Positions 36,447 to 47,699 of a DNA stretch of 64,000 bases are shown piece after piece (positions within the stretch are counted from its first letter, which is position 1; each line of letters starts with the position of its first letter). The translations under genes and the position numbers were made by a program. Location of the stretch: NCBI RefSeq assembly GCF_030253575.1, contig NC_080566.1, forward strand, positions 10,673,501 to 10,737,500, read 5' to 3'. The notes below the pieces were generated by a model. The model was not told the DNA's origin. It worked only from the letters and a program-made list of their open reading frames with translations, and did no database searches. The DNA comes from Rhododendron vialii (taxonomy: Eukaryota; Streptophyta; Magnoliopsida; Ericales; Ericaceae).

Positions 36447-37029
36447 TTGCCACAAGCTTTAACACACTAATAACTAAACAAGCACGCGCTCTCAAATAGG
36501 CATTCTCATCAAAGAGCAGTAGCTATTATTCTATGAACATAACTGTGCGCTCTATGAACATAACAAGTATTCTATGAACAAAACTCTTTGGTGTACATAG
36601 TTTGAGTTTGATACAATAACCCACAAAACAAGTGTAATCTGCAATTTCAGTTTTAACTTCCTCAACTTTCTACACAAAAAAAACAAGTTCTCTCATTCAT
36701 CTTCTCTCTCTTATGTATACAAGTTTAAAGATTCAATATTTCTTACATTAAATTCCATCCCAAAAACTGATCCATAAAAAAAAACTCTGGTCCATTCCAT
36801 TACATTCAATTACAAACTGAAAGCACAAAAACTATATTACATTACGAAACAAAGCCAACATGCCAAAATACTTCAAGATCATTCGGAGCAATCTGAGCAT
36901 TCCTCTTGGTCACTATCTAAGCCTTTCGCTTCCTCTTCCAAGTCTATTGAATAAAATAGACAATTAAAAAAAATAAAATTAGTAAATAAGAACATCTATG
37001 TTAATAAGAAGAATAAGATTAGTAATAGA

Positions 37030-39276
37030 GTTACCTTTGCTAGTTTACTCATTGGATTTGAAGGACAATTTCTCTTATCATGTCTAAATTGAAAGCACAT
37101 GTGACACTTTCTTTTCTTCTTATTTAATGACATCTCAATACCGCTTTTCAATCTTTCGGACTATGTAGTAGCGGCTTTTCCCTTGACATCCTTCAATTGG
37201 AGACACCATAGAAACTTTTTGGATCTTCTCAAATAAAACATTAATACCTTCAATAAAAATTGTATATGCCTCATTTGATGGGGCGGCCAAACAAGCCAAT
37301 TTTGTAGCTTTATGACACATATGGCCAAGTCTTAATGCCTTGGATTCTTCTTTGCCGTCGTCATGCACCAATCCTAGGGAATCAATTATCCTAAATTTGT
37401 TGGCCTTTTGCCTCCATCGTGGAAGAATAAAATGTTTCGGTATTTCATCAATGTCTAGTCGGACAAATACTTTCAAAATGTGCGCACATAATATCCCAAC
37501 AAACTCAAATTGTTGGCATTCGCACTTACCCTCATAGGTTTGCGAATCCAATGTCACCTCGAACTTTTCAAGTTCATCATCTTTTGACTTCACTACGAAA
37601 GATTGAAAACCATTGGCACTTCTCACATTTTCAACTTTGTAGTAAAAGACTTTACTCCATTCATCCTTGAACTTGTTGAAGACATTTCTAGTATATACTT
37701 TTGCCGCATGCTTCAATAAAAATTCATGGTCATTAACAATCCGAAACTTATGTTCGGACTCAAAATCTTCATTATTTTCCCTTTTCACAATCATCTTCAA
37801 GGCTTTCTCATACTTCACCACAACTTCTTTGAGATTTGACGTGTGAGCTACAAAACCATCAAAAAATGAGTTGATGCCCTCATTATGTTCAGTAGTATTC
37901 ATACCAGCGAAAAATGTACCACAATTATAAACGGGTACCCATGATTCACGAATATCAAACAACCCTTGAAGCCATTTGTTGCTTTCTAACCCAGTTTCCT
38001 TCATCAATAACATCCATCTCTCTTCAAAATCATCTTTCTTGAATGTCCCCTTAATACATTTTTTCATATCCTTCTTGAATTTCGATCTCTTGTAGTACAC
38101 TTGTGGCAACTCTTCAATAAATTTCTTCTTAATATGCCAAAGACATAGATGATGACGAGTGTTGGGAAAAACTTTGGCAATAGCTTCTTTCATTCCCAAG
38201 TCTTGATTAGTGATGATAGAAGTTGGAGGACGTCCTCCCATAGCGTCAAGCCATGTTTGAAACAACCATACAAACGTCACCTCTGTCTCGTCTTGTAAAA
38301 GTGCACATCCATATTGTATCGACTGCATGTGATGGTTTACTCCCGTAAATGGTGCGAAAGGCATATCATACTTATTTATTCGATATGTTGTGTCAAATGT
38401 GACCACATCTCCAAAATACTGGTACGCCATGCAAGATAGAGAATCCACCCAAAAAAAATTAATTGCCCTTCCACTCTCATCACATTGAATCGCATAAAAA
38501 AATTGTGGATTATGTGCTTGTTTGGTCTTAAAGTAGTTAAGAACTGATTGTGCATCCCCGCAATCTAGGTCTCTATGCCTCACATTCCTCAAGTGATTGA
38601 AGCAGTCCCTATTATCAAAGCCAATGTACTCACCACCAAAAATTGAAGGAACTTTCGAAATTTCTATATTTTCTTTATGAAGTGCTTCAGTCAAATCCTT
38701 AACTGCTTTGGGCATGTTTCGATTTGACATCATTTTGATCCTCTTACATGGAGTCACTAGTTGGTGGTTGTGATTTTCACCGAAACCTGTTACTTTCCAT
38801 TTGCAATTCCATTTGTCATGCATAATCCGCAAATGAGCCTTGCATTCACATTTAACGGTTGAACGCCTAACTCTTTTCTTTGGTATCACTTTCTCCTCTT
38901 CACCTGTCTCATCATTCCCCTCCACGACACCCTCCTTCTGATTTTTTGCAACATACTTTCTTTCTTTTGCGCAAACAAATAGCACCTTAGTGACTTCATT
39001 TGACTAGTTTCGTCCTTTGCTTGAAGCCTGAGTACGAATCCAAAACCCATTTTCTCGACCATAACGTTCATAGTAATTCTGTGCTTCTTCAATTGTCTCA
39101 AAATACATCCCAATTGTCTGTGTTTTTAACCCTTCCACAATGTTATCTGGAGTCTCGATATCATCTACTTCGACATCATCTAAATTCACTATCTCCATTG
39201 TTGACCCTTCGGTTGCCTGCAAGAAAAAGAAAAGAAAAGAAATCCATATGCTACAAGCAGGCTGGGTAACGAGCAA
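37030..39276 (-). pseudogene. Broken MURA transposase of the MULE (FAR1/FHY3 family)
   Basis: Translation in one frame from 39276 gives a FAR1-type DNA-binding domain (YYERYGRENGFWIRTQASSKG), an in-frame TAG at 39006-39004, then an open frame to 37135. That frame continues the FAR1 domain (VLFVCAKERKY, then CECKAHLRI), then the MULE transposase core (VVTFDTTYR, SIITNQD and HHLCLWHIKKKF) and a SWIM zinc finger (CECQQFEFVGILCAH). After the 37135 stop a CCHC knuckle (CHMCFQFRHDKRNC, about 37060-37106) lies in another frame, so a C-terminal frameshift removed it. Such proteins are Mutator transposases, from which plant FAR1-related regulators descend. The flanking inverted repeats show this one belongs to a transposon. 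Stop plus frameshift make it probably inactive. Confidence 0.85.
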
Positions 39277-40079
39277 ATGGAGACTACACAGTAAGGACTT
39301 ATCTTCAAATTACTCCCAAGCAAAACTACTACTGAGCTATGATTTCATTGACCAAATCCATGAATAATTTTGAAATTAAGCATAAATAATTACCATTGGG
39401 GCGAAAAATTGAAACAAGTTCTCAATCGAAACAAGGTAGTTCAACATTGGGGCAAAAAATTGTAGAAACACATACATTCGTCTGTTAACATACCAGAAAA
39501 GCCTTTTCTTTAACAAGAAAAATACATCAACAGCAAATCTCCATGGTTTTAAAAGCATTCCATCCTTGTTATTCATAGTTTGAATTTTATTTACCAAAAA
39601 AATAAAAAACTTGCACTGTCAAAGTTATGCCTTTGCTTGACAAAACATAAGAGTTTCTAGCCAACAACATATACCTTAAAAACTATCCTCACTGTCGTCA
39701 AATCACCCACTACTGGCAATTTAGCAGATGAGTGACAATTAATTTGCCATTTTCAACATTTAATGACTAGTTTACGTGAGTTCTTCGACCTTTCCTCGAG
39801 AGAGAGATAGAGAGGAGGAGGAGGAGGAGGGAGAGCGTTACCTCGAGCGGAGAGAGAGGGTCGTCGGCGGCTGGGGCTTGTCGGTCGGAGCTCGTCGGTC
39901 GGAGTGGAGGGAGGTGGAGGGGTGGGGGGCTGGGTCGGGCAGAAGCAGAACGGGAGAGGGGAGGAGAAGGGGGCAGACGTTTTTAGGGGTGGAGTGGATT
40001 TAATCTCAGCCCTTGGCTGAGATGGGGTGTTTGTTTGGAGTATCCAAAACCGTCCCGTATATACTGTAGTTATTTATTA

Positions 40080-40440
40080 GGTGTTTGTTTGGTTAGGAGA
40101 ACACTTAAAAAAAATATTAAAAAAATATCCTAAATCTCAATCTCATAGTTTATAATTAAAATTTGATGATTTGAGTTGCTCAATGTGTTCAAAACATGAT
40201 TTTAAAAGTACCCGCGAGAAATTGGCAAAAAAAATTACTATGAAGGGCTTGATTTGAGTAGTTTTTTATTGAACTGTTCAATAAAAACTGTTTGGATGAA
40301 ACCCCTCCCGATCATTTTTTTTTACTGATTTCTCGCGTGTACCTTTAAAATCACGTTCTAATTACATTGAGTGGTTCGAATTATCGAAATTCGATTGAAA
40401 ACTTTGAGGTGTTTTTTTAGGTGTCTTCGAAACCGCCATG
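40080..40440. repeat. Imperfect fold-back region next to the MULE
   Basis: Around 40165-40235 the sequence has TGATTTTAAAAGTACCCGCGAGAAATTGGC and at about 40323-40380 its approximate inverse, with further weaker complementarity outwards. Probably an old MITE; ends not defined. The next stretch to 41182 is AT-rich. It includes a GGTTCGGTTCGG cluster at 40465 and ends like GAGCAGCCCTAC near 40647, which resembles a hAT terminus but has no partner that I found. Confidence 0.45.
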
Positions 40441-41182
40441 TTATATATAAAATAAATATCTCACGGTTCGGTTCGGTTCGGTTAATCCACGGTTTTTTAA
40501 TGGAAATCCGTGGACTAAACCACGACTCACGACTCACGATTTTCTAATTTTCAATCCGTGTCCAGATTATTAATCCATAAACAAAATTCAAAAGATACGG
40601 ATCGGTTCAGTCCTGACCGATTTCATGATTCACTGGATTTTTTGAGCAGCCCTACTATTTTGTGTAAAATTTTCAAATGTATACATTATATAAATTTATA
40701 AGTAGTACTTGCTAAAGTTCATCAACAAACAAGTTACGTTGCGGATCAAAAAAAAAACAAGTTACGTATAAAATTTTCACTATATACATATATAATTTCT
40801 ACGTGTACGATTCATAAACTTTTATACATATTCAAGTTTATTTATGAAATTCTTTTGATATACATATACTCTAAGTTCGTTATTTTAATCGTGCCAAATA
40901 CTATCATGTGCAGATCTAACTCATTTATTAAACACGGCTAAAATTAAGGCTAAGGTTCAATTGAAACCAGCCTTTATAGAGTCGAGTGTCGAAAAATTCA
41001 CAAACAAGCTCAGTTGTTTAATAGGCCTACCCTTATCCAAAGGAAGCAAGAAGGAAAGCATCTAAAATCATTTGTCAAATTATTGCCACTATTTTAGGGG
41101 CAATAATACACCAATAGCATGCTTAACATGGGAGGACAGTGCCATTTCATTACAATTTACCCTTTTAAAATAAAAGAGTCAG

Positions 41183-41422
41183 GGGGTGTTCCAACTCTAA
41201 AAAAAGAAGGTTTTGGAAAAATGAAGGTAATTTCAAGCCTAAAAATCATATGTTTATGCAAATAATTTTCTTACCAATATGGATCTTGTTTGATAGATTT
41301 CATTGAGATCTTTAATACGGTGCAAGAAAAATCAAAAAATTATTTTTCATTTTCATTATATTTGAGTTTGAAAATTGAAAAAAAAGAACTTTTTAAAAAG
41401 GAAGGCTAGTTGGAACACCACC
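41183..41422. mobile_element. PIF/Harbinger-type MITE with TCA target duplication
   Basis: Ends are GGGGGTGTTCCAACT and its near-inverse AGTTGGAACACCACC, flanked by TCA on both sides (41180-41182 and 41423-41425), the 3-bp duplication expected for Harbinger elements. The interior is homologous, inverted, to the element at 3496-3817. Confidence 0.75.
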
Positions 41423-41579
41423 TCAAAGTATTTTATTTGAGTCGTACTTCTTTTTTGGCGCAGTAAATTCGTACTTTTCATTTTATTTGACGGAAACCTA
41501 TGGGACGTGCTTTGGCGCCATTTCTTACTGGATAGTTACAATTTTCAATTATTGAATATGTCGAATCAGCAAAGTTCAA

Positions 41580-43640
41580 ATTGCGCCAAAGCACGAAGGA
41601 GATAAACAACGAGAAAATAAACCACGAAGCATCACCAAGGAGATACTCCCTCATGTGGGCATGCGCTCCGGAAATTTTCTTTTACAAAAATTGGGTGCGG
41701 CCCTTTTTCGGAAAAGCGCGGCGAAACGCTTCGATTCAGAGTCGCCATTTGGGTTTTAGCGGTGAGAGCACCCAAGGACCGAACTCGAAAACGTTTTGCC
41801 ACGTTTGTTTGATTTTGAAAAAGGCTTGTAGACTGGTCCGTCGTCACCTACGATATCTGAGGTTCGGGAGCCAGGTTACGAGAGGGGAAGGGTTTTATGG
41901 CACCCCTTCTCGCCTAATCCGGAGATCGGTCTCTACTTAGGCATTTTAATAAAACATTTGCATTTTTCTCTCCTTTGATCACTTTTTAGCCAGTTAGGGC
42001 GGGGGAACAGATAACGGGGAGCTAAAGCTGTAACAAGTTGCAGATTTATGTGGCAAAATGGTTTATGGATGACTTGATTGCAATACTAAATATAGATTGA
42101 GAACAAGCACGAAGCAAACTGGATAGCTTGAAGTACGCCGCCCTGCGGGGGTGTGAGCAGATTCTGTGTCAGCATGCACTGGCCGAGCCACTGCATGTTG
42201 ATAGAACATGCGCACGCCACACAATAACTGGCGTACTCCACTTGTTTGTTTGCTCAGTCTTTGTTCTCAACCCTCTGGGCTCTGGAAAAGGGACCAGTGC
42301 ACACCCAGGACAAACCATGCAGCTAAATAAAGCAGAAATATATATTTACAGACTGATGAGATGGCACGAAGCCATGAAAATAGACAAGAAACCCCCTAAA
42401 CAAAGCGGGGACATGAAGGGGGCCCGGATTAAGCTAAGATGCAAGAGCCAGCCACTGGATCGTGGGGCAAACCGCCGTACGCCACTTATGGATAGCTGTA
42501 CGCCACTTTGACCTTAATCCAATGCTTGGCTTTGCATCATCTGGGCTCTGGAACATGACCAGAAGGATCCCAGAGGCCCTTTTGAATAATATGAAGGAAC
42601 AAGTAGTAACTACTACAGCTAAACAGTTCTAGATACAAAAAGCAGTAAATTGATTATTATCATACAAGGGTGATTGACAGAAAGATAAAATGACATAAAC
42701 GACGATCCATGATCCCCACGCCAGTTGTGCTCGAACTGCCATGACTGGCGTACGGCATGTGGTAACGGGCGTGCGCCAGGTATCATCATCGCATACGATT
42801 GTTGTATTTTGCCAGTTCAAGGCCAGGACTAATATTGTTTACTAGCCTATGCCTTGCTGGTTCCCCTCAGGAGTCGAAAACAGAAAAGAACATAAATGTG
42901 GTATACCTTTATGTATTGAGGTTTGAAAGAGGTATTGAGCTTATGGATAGAAGATGAAGCTTAGAAGGTGGCTGTATCTCAGCAGGGTGTATGGAGGTGG
43001 GTTGCTTTCTTTTCTCTTTCAATGAAAGAAGAGAATGAGAGAGCAAGAAGGGAGGAGAAGAAAGCCTTGTGCTTCTTAAAGTGTCTAACCCCTTGCAAAT
43101 GAATGCAAGGGGGGTATTTATAGAGGAGAGATGGACTGAGATCAGTTTGGGCAAGGCCATGTTTGGCTGGTCTTGGGTGAAAATGGAGCCTCCCATGCAT
43201 TAAATGCATGGGACTAGTTGATGGGGGGTGTAGGAGAGAGAGGGAACGGGCCTGGACGATATAATCATTAGGGGCTACTGTGGCCGACGTCAGGGTGGCA
43301 CAAAAGTCTCGTCCATGTAGCTGAATAAAGTTGATTTGACTGGATTTGCCTGGCGTGCGCCACATACGGACCGGCGTGCGCCAGTTGTGGCTGAGTCAAC
43401 GGTCGATGACTGACACGTGGCAGATAACTGGCGTGCGCCCCCAAGACACTGGCGTAAGCCAGTTGGGTTTTGCTGGGGCTGTTTGGCTCTGGTTTGAAGG
43501 GTTTGAAATGGGCTTGAGAGAGGTTAGGGAAGCTCAAAGCTCAAACACATCATCGTCCTCAGACTGTTCTCGACCAAAATTATCATCGGGGCAATAAAAG
43601 ATCGACAAATAACGTTATTTGGACAGTCCAGAATGGGATG
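41580..43640. other. Probable non-coding LTR-retrotransposon-derived tract
   Basis: The 41680-41940 portion (TTTTACAAAAATTGGGTGC through TATGGCACCCCTTCTCGCC) has the GC-rich conserved-looking style of a dispersed retroelement repeat, with no intact protein. From 42120 to 43500 variants of CTGGCG(T)(G/A)CGCCA recur many times in both orientations. No LTR pair was delimited. Short frames here are not supported as genes. Confidence 0.4.
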
Positions 43641-43644
43641 TCTA

Positions 43645-43836
43645 CACCTCCGTCCCATAATATTTGTCCGGTCCGCAAAATAAGGACGTAAAAATAATAC
43701 AGTTTTTTTAACAATTTACTAGATATCGATGAGTTCTTTTAATTTATGAAAAAAAATTTAATTTTTTCTTGAGAGAAATACATTATTTTTTAGTCTCCAT
43801 TTTGCGGACCGGACAAACAATTTAGGACGGAGGGAG
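43645..43836. mobile_element. Stowaway-type MITE, 192 bp
   Basis: Begins CACCTCCGTCCCATAAT and ends TTAGGACGGAGGGAG, flanked by TA (43643-43644 and 43837-43838). Inner arms share TTTGTCCGGTCCGCAAAA and its inverse. Confidence 0.85.
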
Positions 43837-44798
43837 TAAACAAGATATCCATAACACCATAAATCTTCATAGTGGGACTGAATAATTTGAGCATATTAAA
43901 ACATATACAGGGCAAAGTCCACTTGACAGTGTCTTTCCAGATCGCATTTTACCTCCTTCCTGACCCAGCCGAATGGAGCCATCATATTCAAGGAGGAGAT
44001 AAACTACCTGCTCATCACCCCTTGACCCGAGATGAGGCGTAGCAGCAGTAATGAAGTTGAGAGAAATCAGAGGCAGAAAATAGAACATTAATCCGGCAAA
44101 ATTGAAATTAATTGCATTAATAAGTTGCTCAAGGATCAAAGGACATTTAGGTGTGAGACACACCGGTACACCATTCTGCAGCGCCCGACATTAAGTATCC
44201 TAATTGTGAGCAATTTCTAGTAGAACGAGTTGCATTATACATGATATGCTTCCACTTTGCTCTGAATTCTGGGAAAAGAAAAAGATTCACATCTTTGTTC
44301 AAAGATGAGGACAATCTACAACAACATTTCAAACCCTAGGATTCACTTCTTTGAACAAAGTCACTCAAATGATATACAATTGTAAGCCGAACTCTTACAA
44401 AACTAAAAAGTCAAATGGACTTGGTTACACATCTATATATATATATATATCAGAGTGAGTTCAGAAATCTAAGCATATTTACGAAGAACGGGACGGGGGA
44501 GGGATTTGAGGGACAGGGAGTAAGTTACTTTCCAAATAGAAAAGAGAAAACCAGGACTGGAGAATATAGGTCGTTCAACTCTACAAAGCATTGTTTGCCG
44601 TTTCTGATCACTTCCTCATTTTCCACCACAACAAAGCACAAAATCCGACTAATAGCAGCTCTAAAGCATACAAAACATACTAAAAACAGGTCAAATAGTA
44701 CAAAGTTCAGAGGAATTCAAATCCTCATAACTCTGTAGTCATCGAAAAGCACTAACTAAAACATTTCAAGATCTCTAGATTGAAAGAAAATTACTCAG

Positions 44799-45135
44799 TT
44801 AGCATTCAAAATTCTGGCAATACACACACAAACCGTCTAGCAAATTGAAAAACTCAGCATGTATACTGAGTAAAGGAATAAAATGGCGAGAGCACAATTC
44901 ACAGGGACACGACAAGCAATTGAGAGTACAGAGCGACAGATCCGAGTGAGCTTCAACTGCAGACCTGAAAGAGCAAAGAATAATAACACACATAAATGCA
45001 TATCCCTCTATATGTGTATGTACACGCACAAAGAGAGATAGACACCCAAAATTAGGGCATGAAAGAGGAATATGTTAAATTAGAAACTTACTCGGCATTG
45101 GAGGAAGCGCCAATGTATCGCCCCAATGACGCCAT
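44799..45135 (-). CDS. Possible first exons of an unrecognised gene
   Basis: The minus strand has an ATG at 45135 opening MASLGRYIGASSNAE, with a GTAAG donor after 45092. A CAG acceptor before 44964 would continue the frame (SAVEAHSDLSL...) to a stop at 44799. The result, 69 residues, is too short to be convincing, so either the second exon ends earlier or the gene is longer. Another exon-like piece, GSRGDEQVVYLLLEYDGSIRLGQEG, lies at about 43955-44040 on the same strand. I do not recognise the family. It may be a real gene of which only part was resolved. Confidence 0.25.
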
Positions 45136-46261
45136 TCCACAAAGCGCCGGTTTCCTAACTCCGTGAGACCCGTACAACAGGCTATGTGGTGCTGATGGAA
45201 TCTAGTCTGATGTGTAAAGTAGCCTATCCCCAAATTTATTTCTTGTACCCTGAAGAAGACTTGATAAACTAACTTGATTTTTTAAAAGGAGAAAGACAAA
45301 TACAGATCATCCCACAAACAACAAGAGGAAGTAAAATTACATATAAACAACGTGAGGCTCACCATCCATCCCAGATATCATCATCATCAAGGTCGTCGTT
45401 ATGACAATAAGGCTCATAGTCGGAGCTATTGATGCCCATCCAAAAAGAATACATGAATTAAACATGAAGGACAACCTCATAGAAGAACTACCCAATAATG
45501 CAAAGGACAGTAAGAAAGAATGCTGCTTACTATCCGAAACCACATCCAGATTCTCACTCTCAACAGGTATCTTTCACCCCACCCTTTGATTTCTGTTCCT
45601 CTTAAATGACGCCCAAAAGTCCGGCAACACTAAACCAGGATAGCTATATCTCCATAATACATGAAGAGTAACTGTTAATGATTGTTATACACTGTAGCAA
45701 ACTAGAGTAGGTAGTAATTCTAGTGAAGGTAACCAATGAGCTAGCTCTCTGTCCAGATCCTACGAAATTAGGAATACTTTTCAAGAGACTTAGGTTTCAA
45801 TATGTGGTGGACCAATAATTAGTTTTATATGGACCAAGCTTACTCTGCAGTCCCACCACCATGGACCAGAATGTGCGGTTTGTCCATTCTGGGACTGTCC
45901 TAGATTCCACTCTGAATCTGATGAGCTAGGTCGTCAGCGTTTTATGGCTCATGTACAAAAAAATCAAGTTAATCCGATGCTTGCAGGCACTTGATCAAAG
46001 ATGTTTTTCCTTGAAAAAAATGGACAGCCAATGTACAAACCGTGCATCAAGGTGTTTGATTAAAGCTCATGTTTTCCTACAAGTGTTTTCCCTTTCTATT
46101 GGATAAATGACCATTTTTTAAAGAGAATGGCATATTGTGGAACGAAGGAGTACTTTTTTTTCCCTTTTCTGACAAATTTATGAACATCATTTATGAAAGA
46201 GTAAATTGGCAGCTTAGGTACATCCCAAGAAGGAAACAACCAGCAGAGACATACAGAGAAT
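45136..46261. other. Spacer without recognised gene
   Basis: The proximal part would be the promoter of the possible gene to its left. Frames near 45337-45589 have no recognisable domain. Nothing else is evident. Confidence 0.35.
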
Positions 46262-47270
46262 TCATGGAGTAACAAACAACAATACCACAATAAAGCAGCA
46301 CCAAGCCAAGAAATGAAATTGAGTTAAAAAAACCATAAAAATGCTTAAGTTGAAATCAAGTCCCAAAAGTACCATCAAAAGGGCTAGAAGATGAAGTGCA
46401 GAAGAGCATATCAGCTGAAGAAACTCCACATTGTCTCCTGATCCGTCCTCCATGATTAGGAGATATGAGGGGCTGTCCAATCTATACTTCGATGGAATGC
46501 CACAAACCATTATCTCCCTCAGTGTTTCATTTTTCGGGGGGTACAGAAATAGTTTCTCTTCGTCAAATTTGTCTACCATCCTTCCTCTGTTAACATCTAC
46601 GATCTTTCCATCTAATTACAACAAAAATTTGTCTTCCGCTAACAAACACAACACATTCTTTATAGATATCCCATGATCAACAATCGTAAATTTGGTCCAC
46701 CACTCTCTTACCTCATACTTCTTCATCACCCAAACTTCAATTTTGTCACTAAACAGCCAAACAGAGACAACCCCCAAGAACCGCCATGTCATGATGCCTT
46801 ACCGTGAAAAAGATCCATCTACCATTCGTGCTAAGGAAAGTCGTGAAGAAGAGAGAAAAAAAAAAAAGGAAAAGGGATGAGATAGGCAAGAGCAGATTGA
46901 ATACATAGTCACAATGATCTAAATAAGATCCATCTCATCACCCAAACTTGGTCCACGACTCTCTATCCCATGATCAACAATCGTAAATTTGGTCCATGAC
47001 TCTCTTACCCCATACTTCTTCATCACCCAAACTTCAATTTTGTCACTAAACAGCCAAACAGAGACAACCCCCAAGAACCGCCATGTCATGATGCCTTACC
47101 GTGAAAAAGATCCATCTACCATTCATGCTAAGGAAAGTCATGAAGAAGAGAGAGAAAAAAAAAAGGAAAAGGGATGAGATAGGCAAGAGCGGATTGAATA
47201 CATAGTCACAATGATCTAAATAAGGAGGCAGATGCACTTCCCTGAAAAGTCTCATCGCACAAATCAAAAG
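46262..47270 (-). pseudogene. F-box-associated (FBA) domain pseudogene with internal duplication
   Basis: Minus-strand readings in several frames give the marks of the C-terminal domain of plant F-box proteins: DLCDETFREVHLPPYLD, then VLGGCLCLAV, then IEVWVMKKYEVRESWTKF, then the GKIVDVNRGRMVDKFDEE region and LREIMVCGIPSKY. No N-terminal F-box was found, frames shift several times and stops occur (for example after KFLL). Such proteins act as substrate receptors of SCF ubiquitin ligases; this copy cannot. A block of about 260 bp containing VLGGCLCLAV is duplicated (46667-46927 and 46964-47224). Confidence 0.75.
46667..47224. repeat. Tandem duplication of about 260 bp in the F-box pseudogene
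   Basis: Copies at 46667-46927 and 46964-47224 are nearly identical, offset by 297 bp, sharing TATCCCATGATCAACAATCG at one end and an A-rich run with GGGATGAGATAGGCAAGAGC at the other. The few differences indicate a recent event. Confidence 0.9.
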
Positions 47271-47699
47271 CAGAAAAAAAAAAAACTGTAAAGATGAACA
47301 ACAAAGCTCATGAACAAAAAACTGCTATGATGGAACAATATTTCCATTCATCGAACAGTATTCCATTGTGCATTCCCAATGAATTTAAAGAAACAACAGC
47401 AAAAGATTGATCATTGTTACACAGAATACACTGTTCCAATGTAGGCTCAGTGAACAATAAGACTAGGTCCGCATTCTGAATGAAGAAAGGGAAATTGAAT
47501 TCAATTATTATGGGGAAATTGATTTGAATTGCTACAATTATTGAATCAATTATTCAGTGGGAAAAAACAATAGCTGAAAATAATTGCTACCATTTTAAAA
47601 ATGGACGAGAAAATATAATTGCCACTGGTCAATTGCAACTAGCAAGTGGTAGGCACTAGTTGAATCAATTATTGGTTCCGTTTGTTTTGCTGGACCTAT

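Larger units (their letters stand above)
34776..40010 (-). mobile_element. Mutator-like element (MULE) with long inverted repeats, 5.2 kb
   Basis: The left end (34776 to about 34972) and right end (about 39775-40010) are inverted copies: GCTGAGATTAAA, then CCACTCCACCCCTAAAAACG, then CTTCTCCTCCCC, then CACTCCGACCGACG, then a CT microsatellite, then GGAAAGGT(T/C)GAAGAA. Repeats of about 200 bp are typical of MULEs, and the minus strand carries a MURA-type transposase. I found no convincing 9-bp target duplication, so it is old or the ends are off by some bases. The left end is only 58 bp right of the hAT target duplication. Confidence 0.85.

Noticed and set aside
38886-39276. Separate small genes upstream of the MULE transposase
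   Set aside because: The 39276-39004 frame is in phase with the main transposase frame and completes its FAR1 domain. The 39113-38886 frame is a shadow.
40465-40650. hAT-type terminus GAGCAGCCCTAC
   Set aside because: It resembles a known style of hAT end, but no matching opposite end or 8-bp duplication was found.
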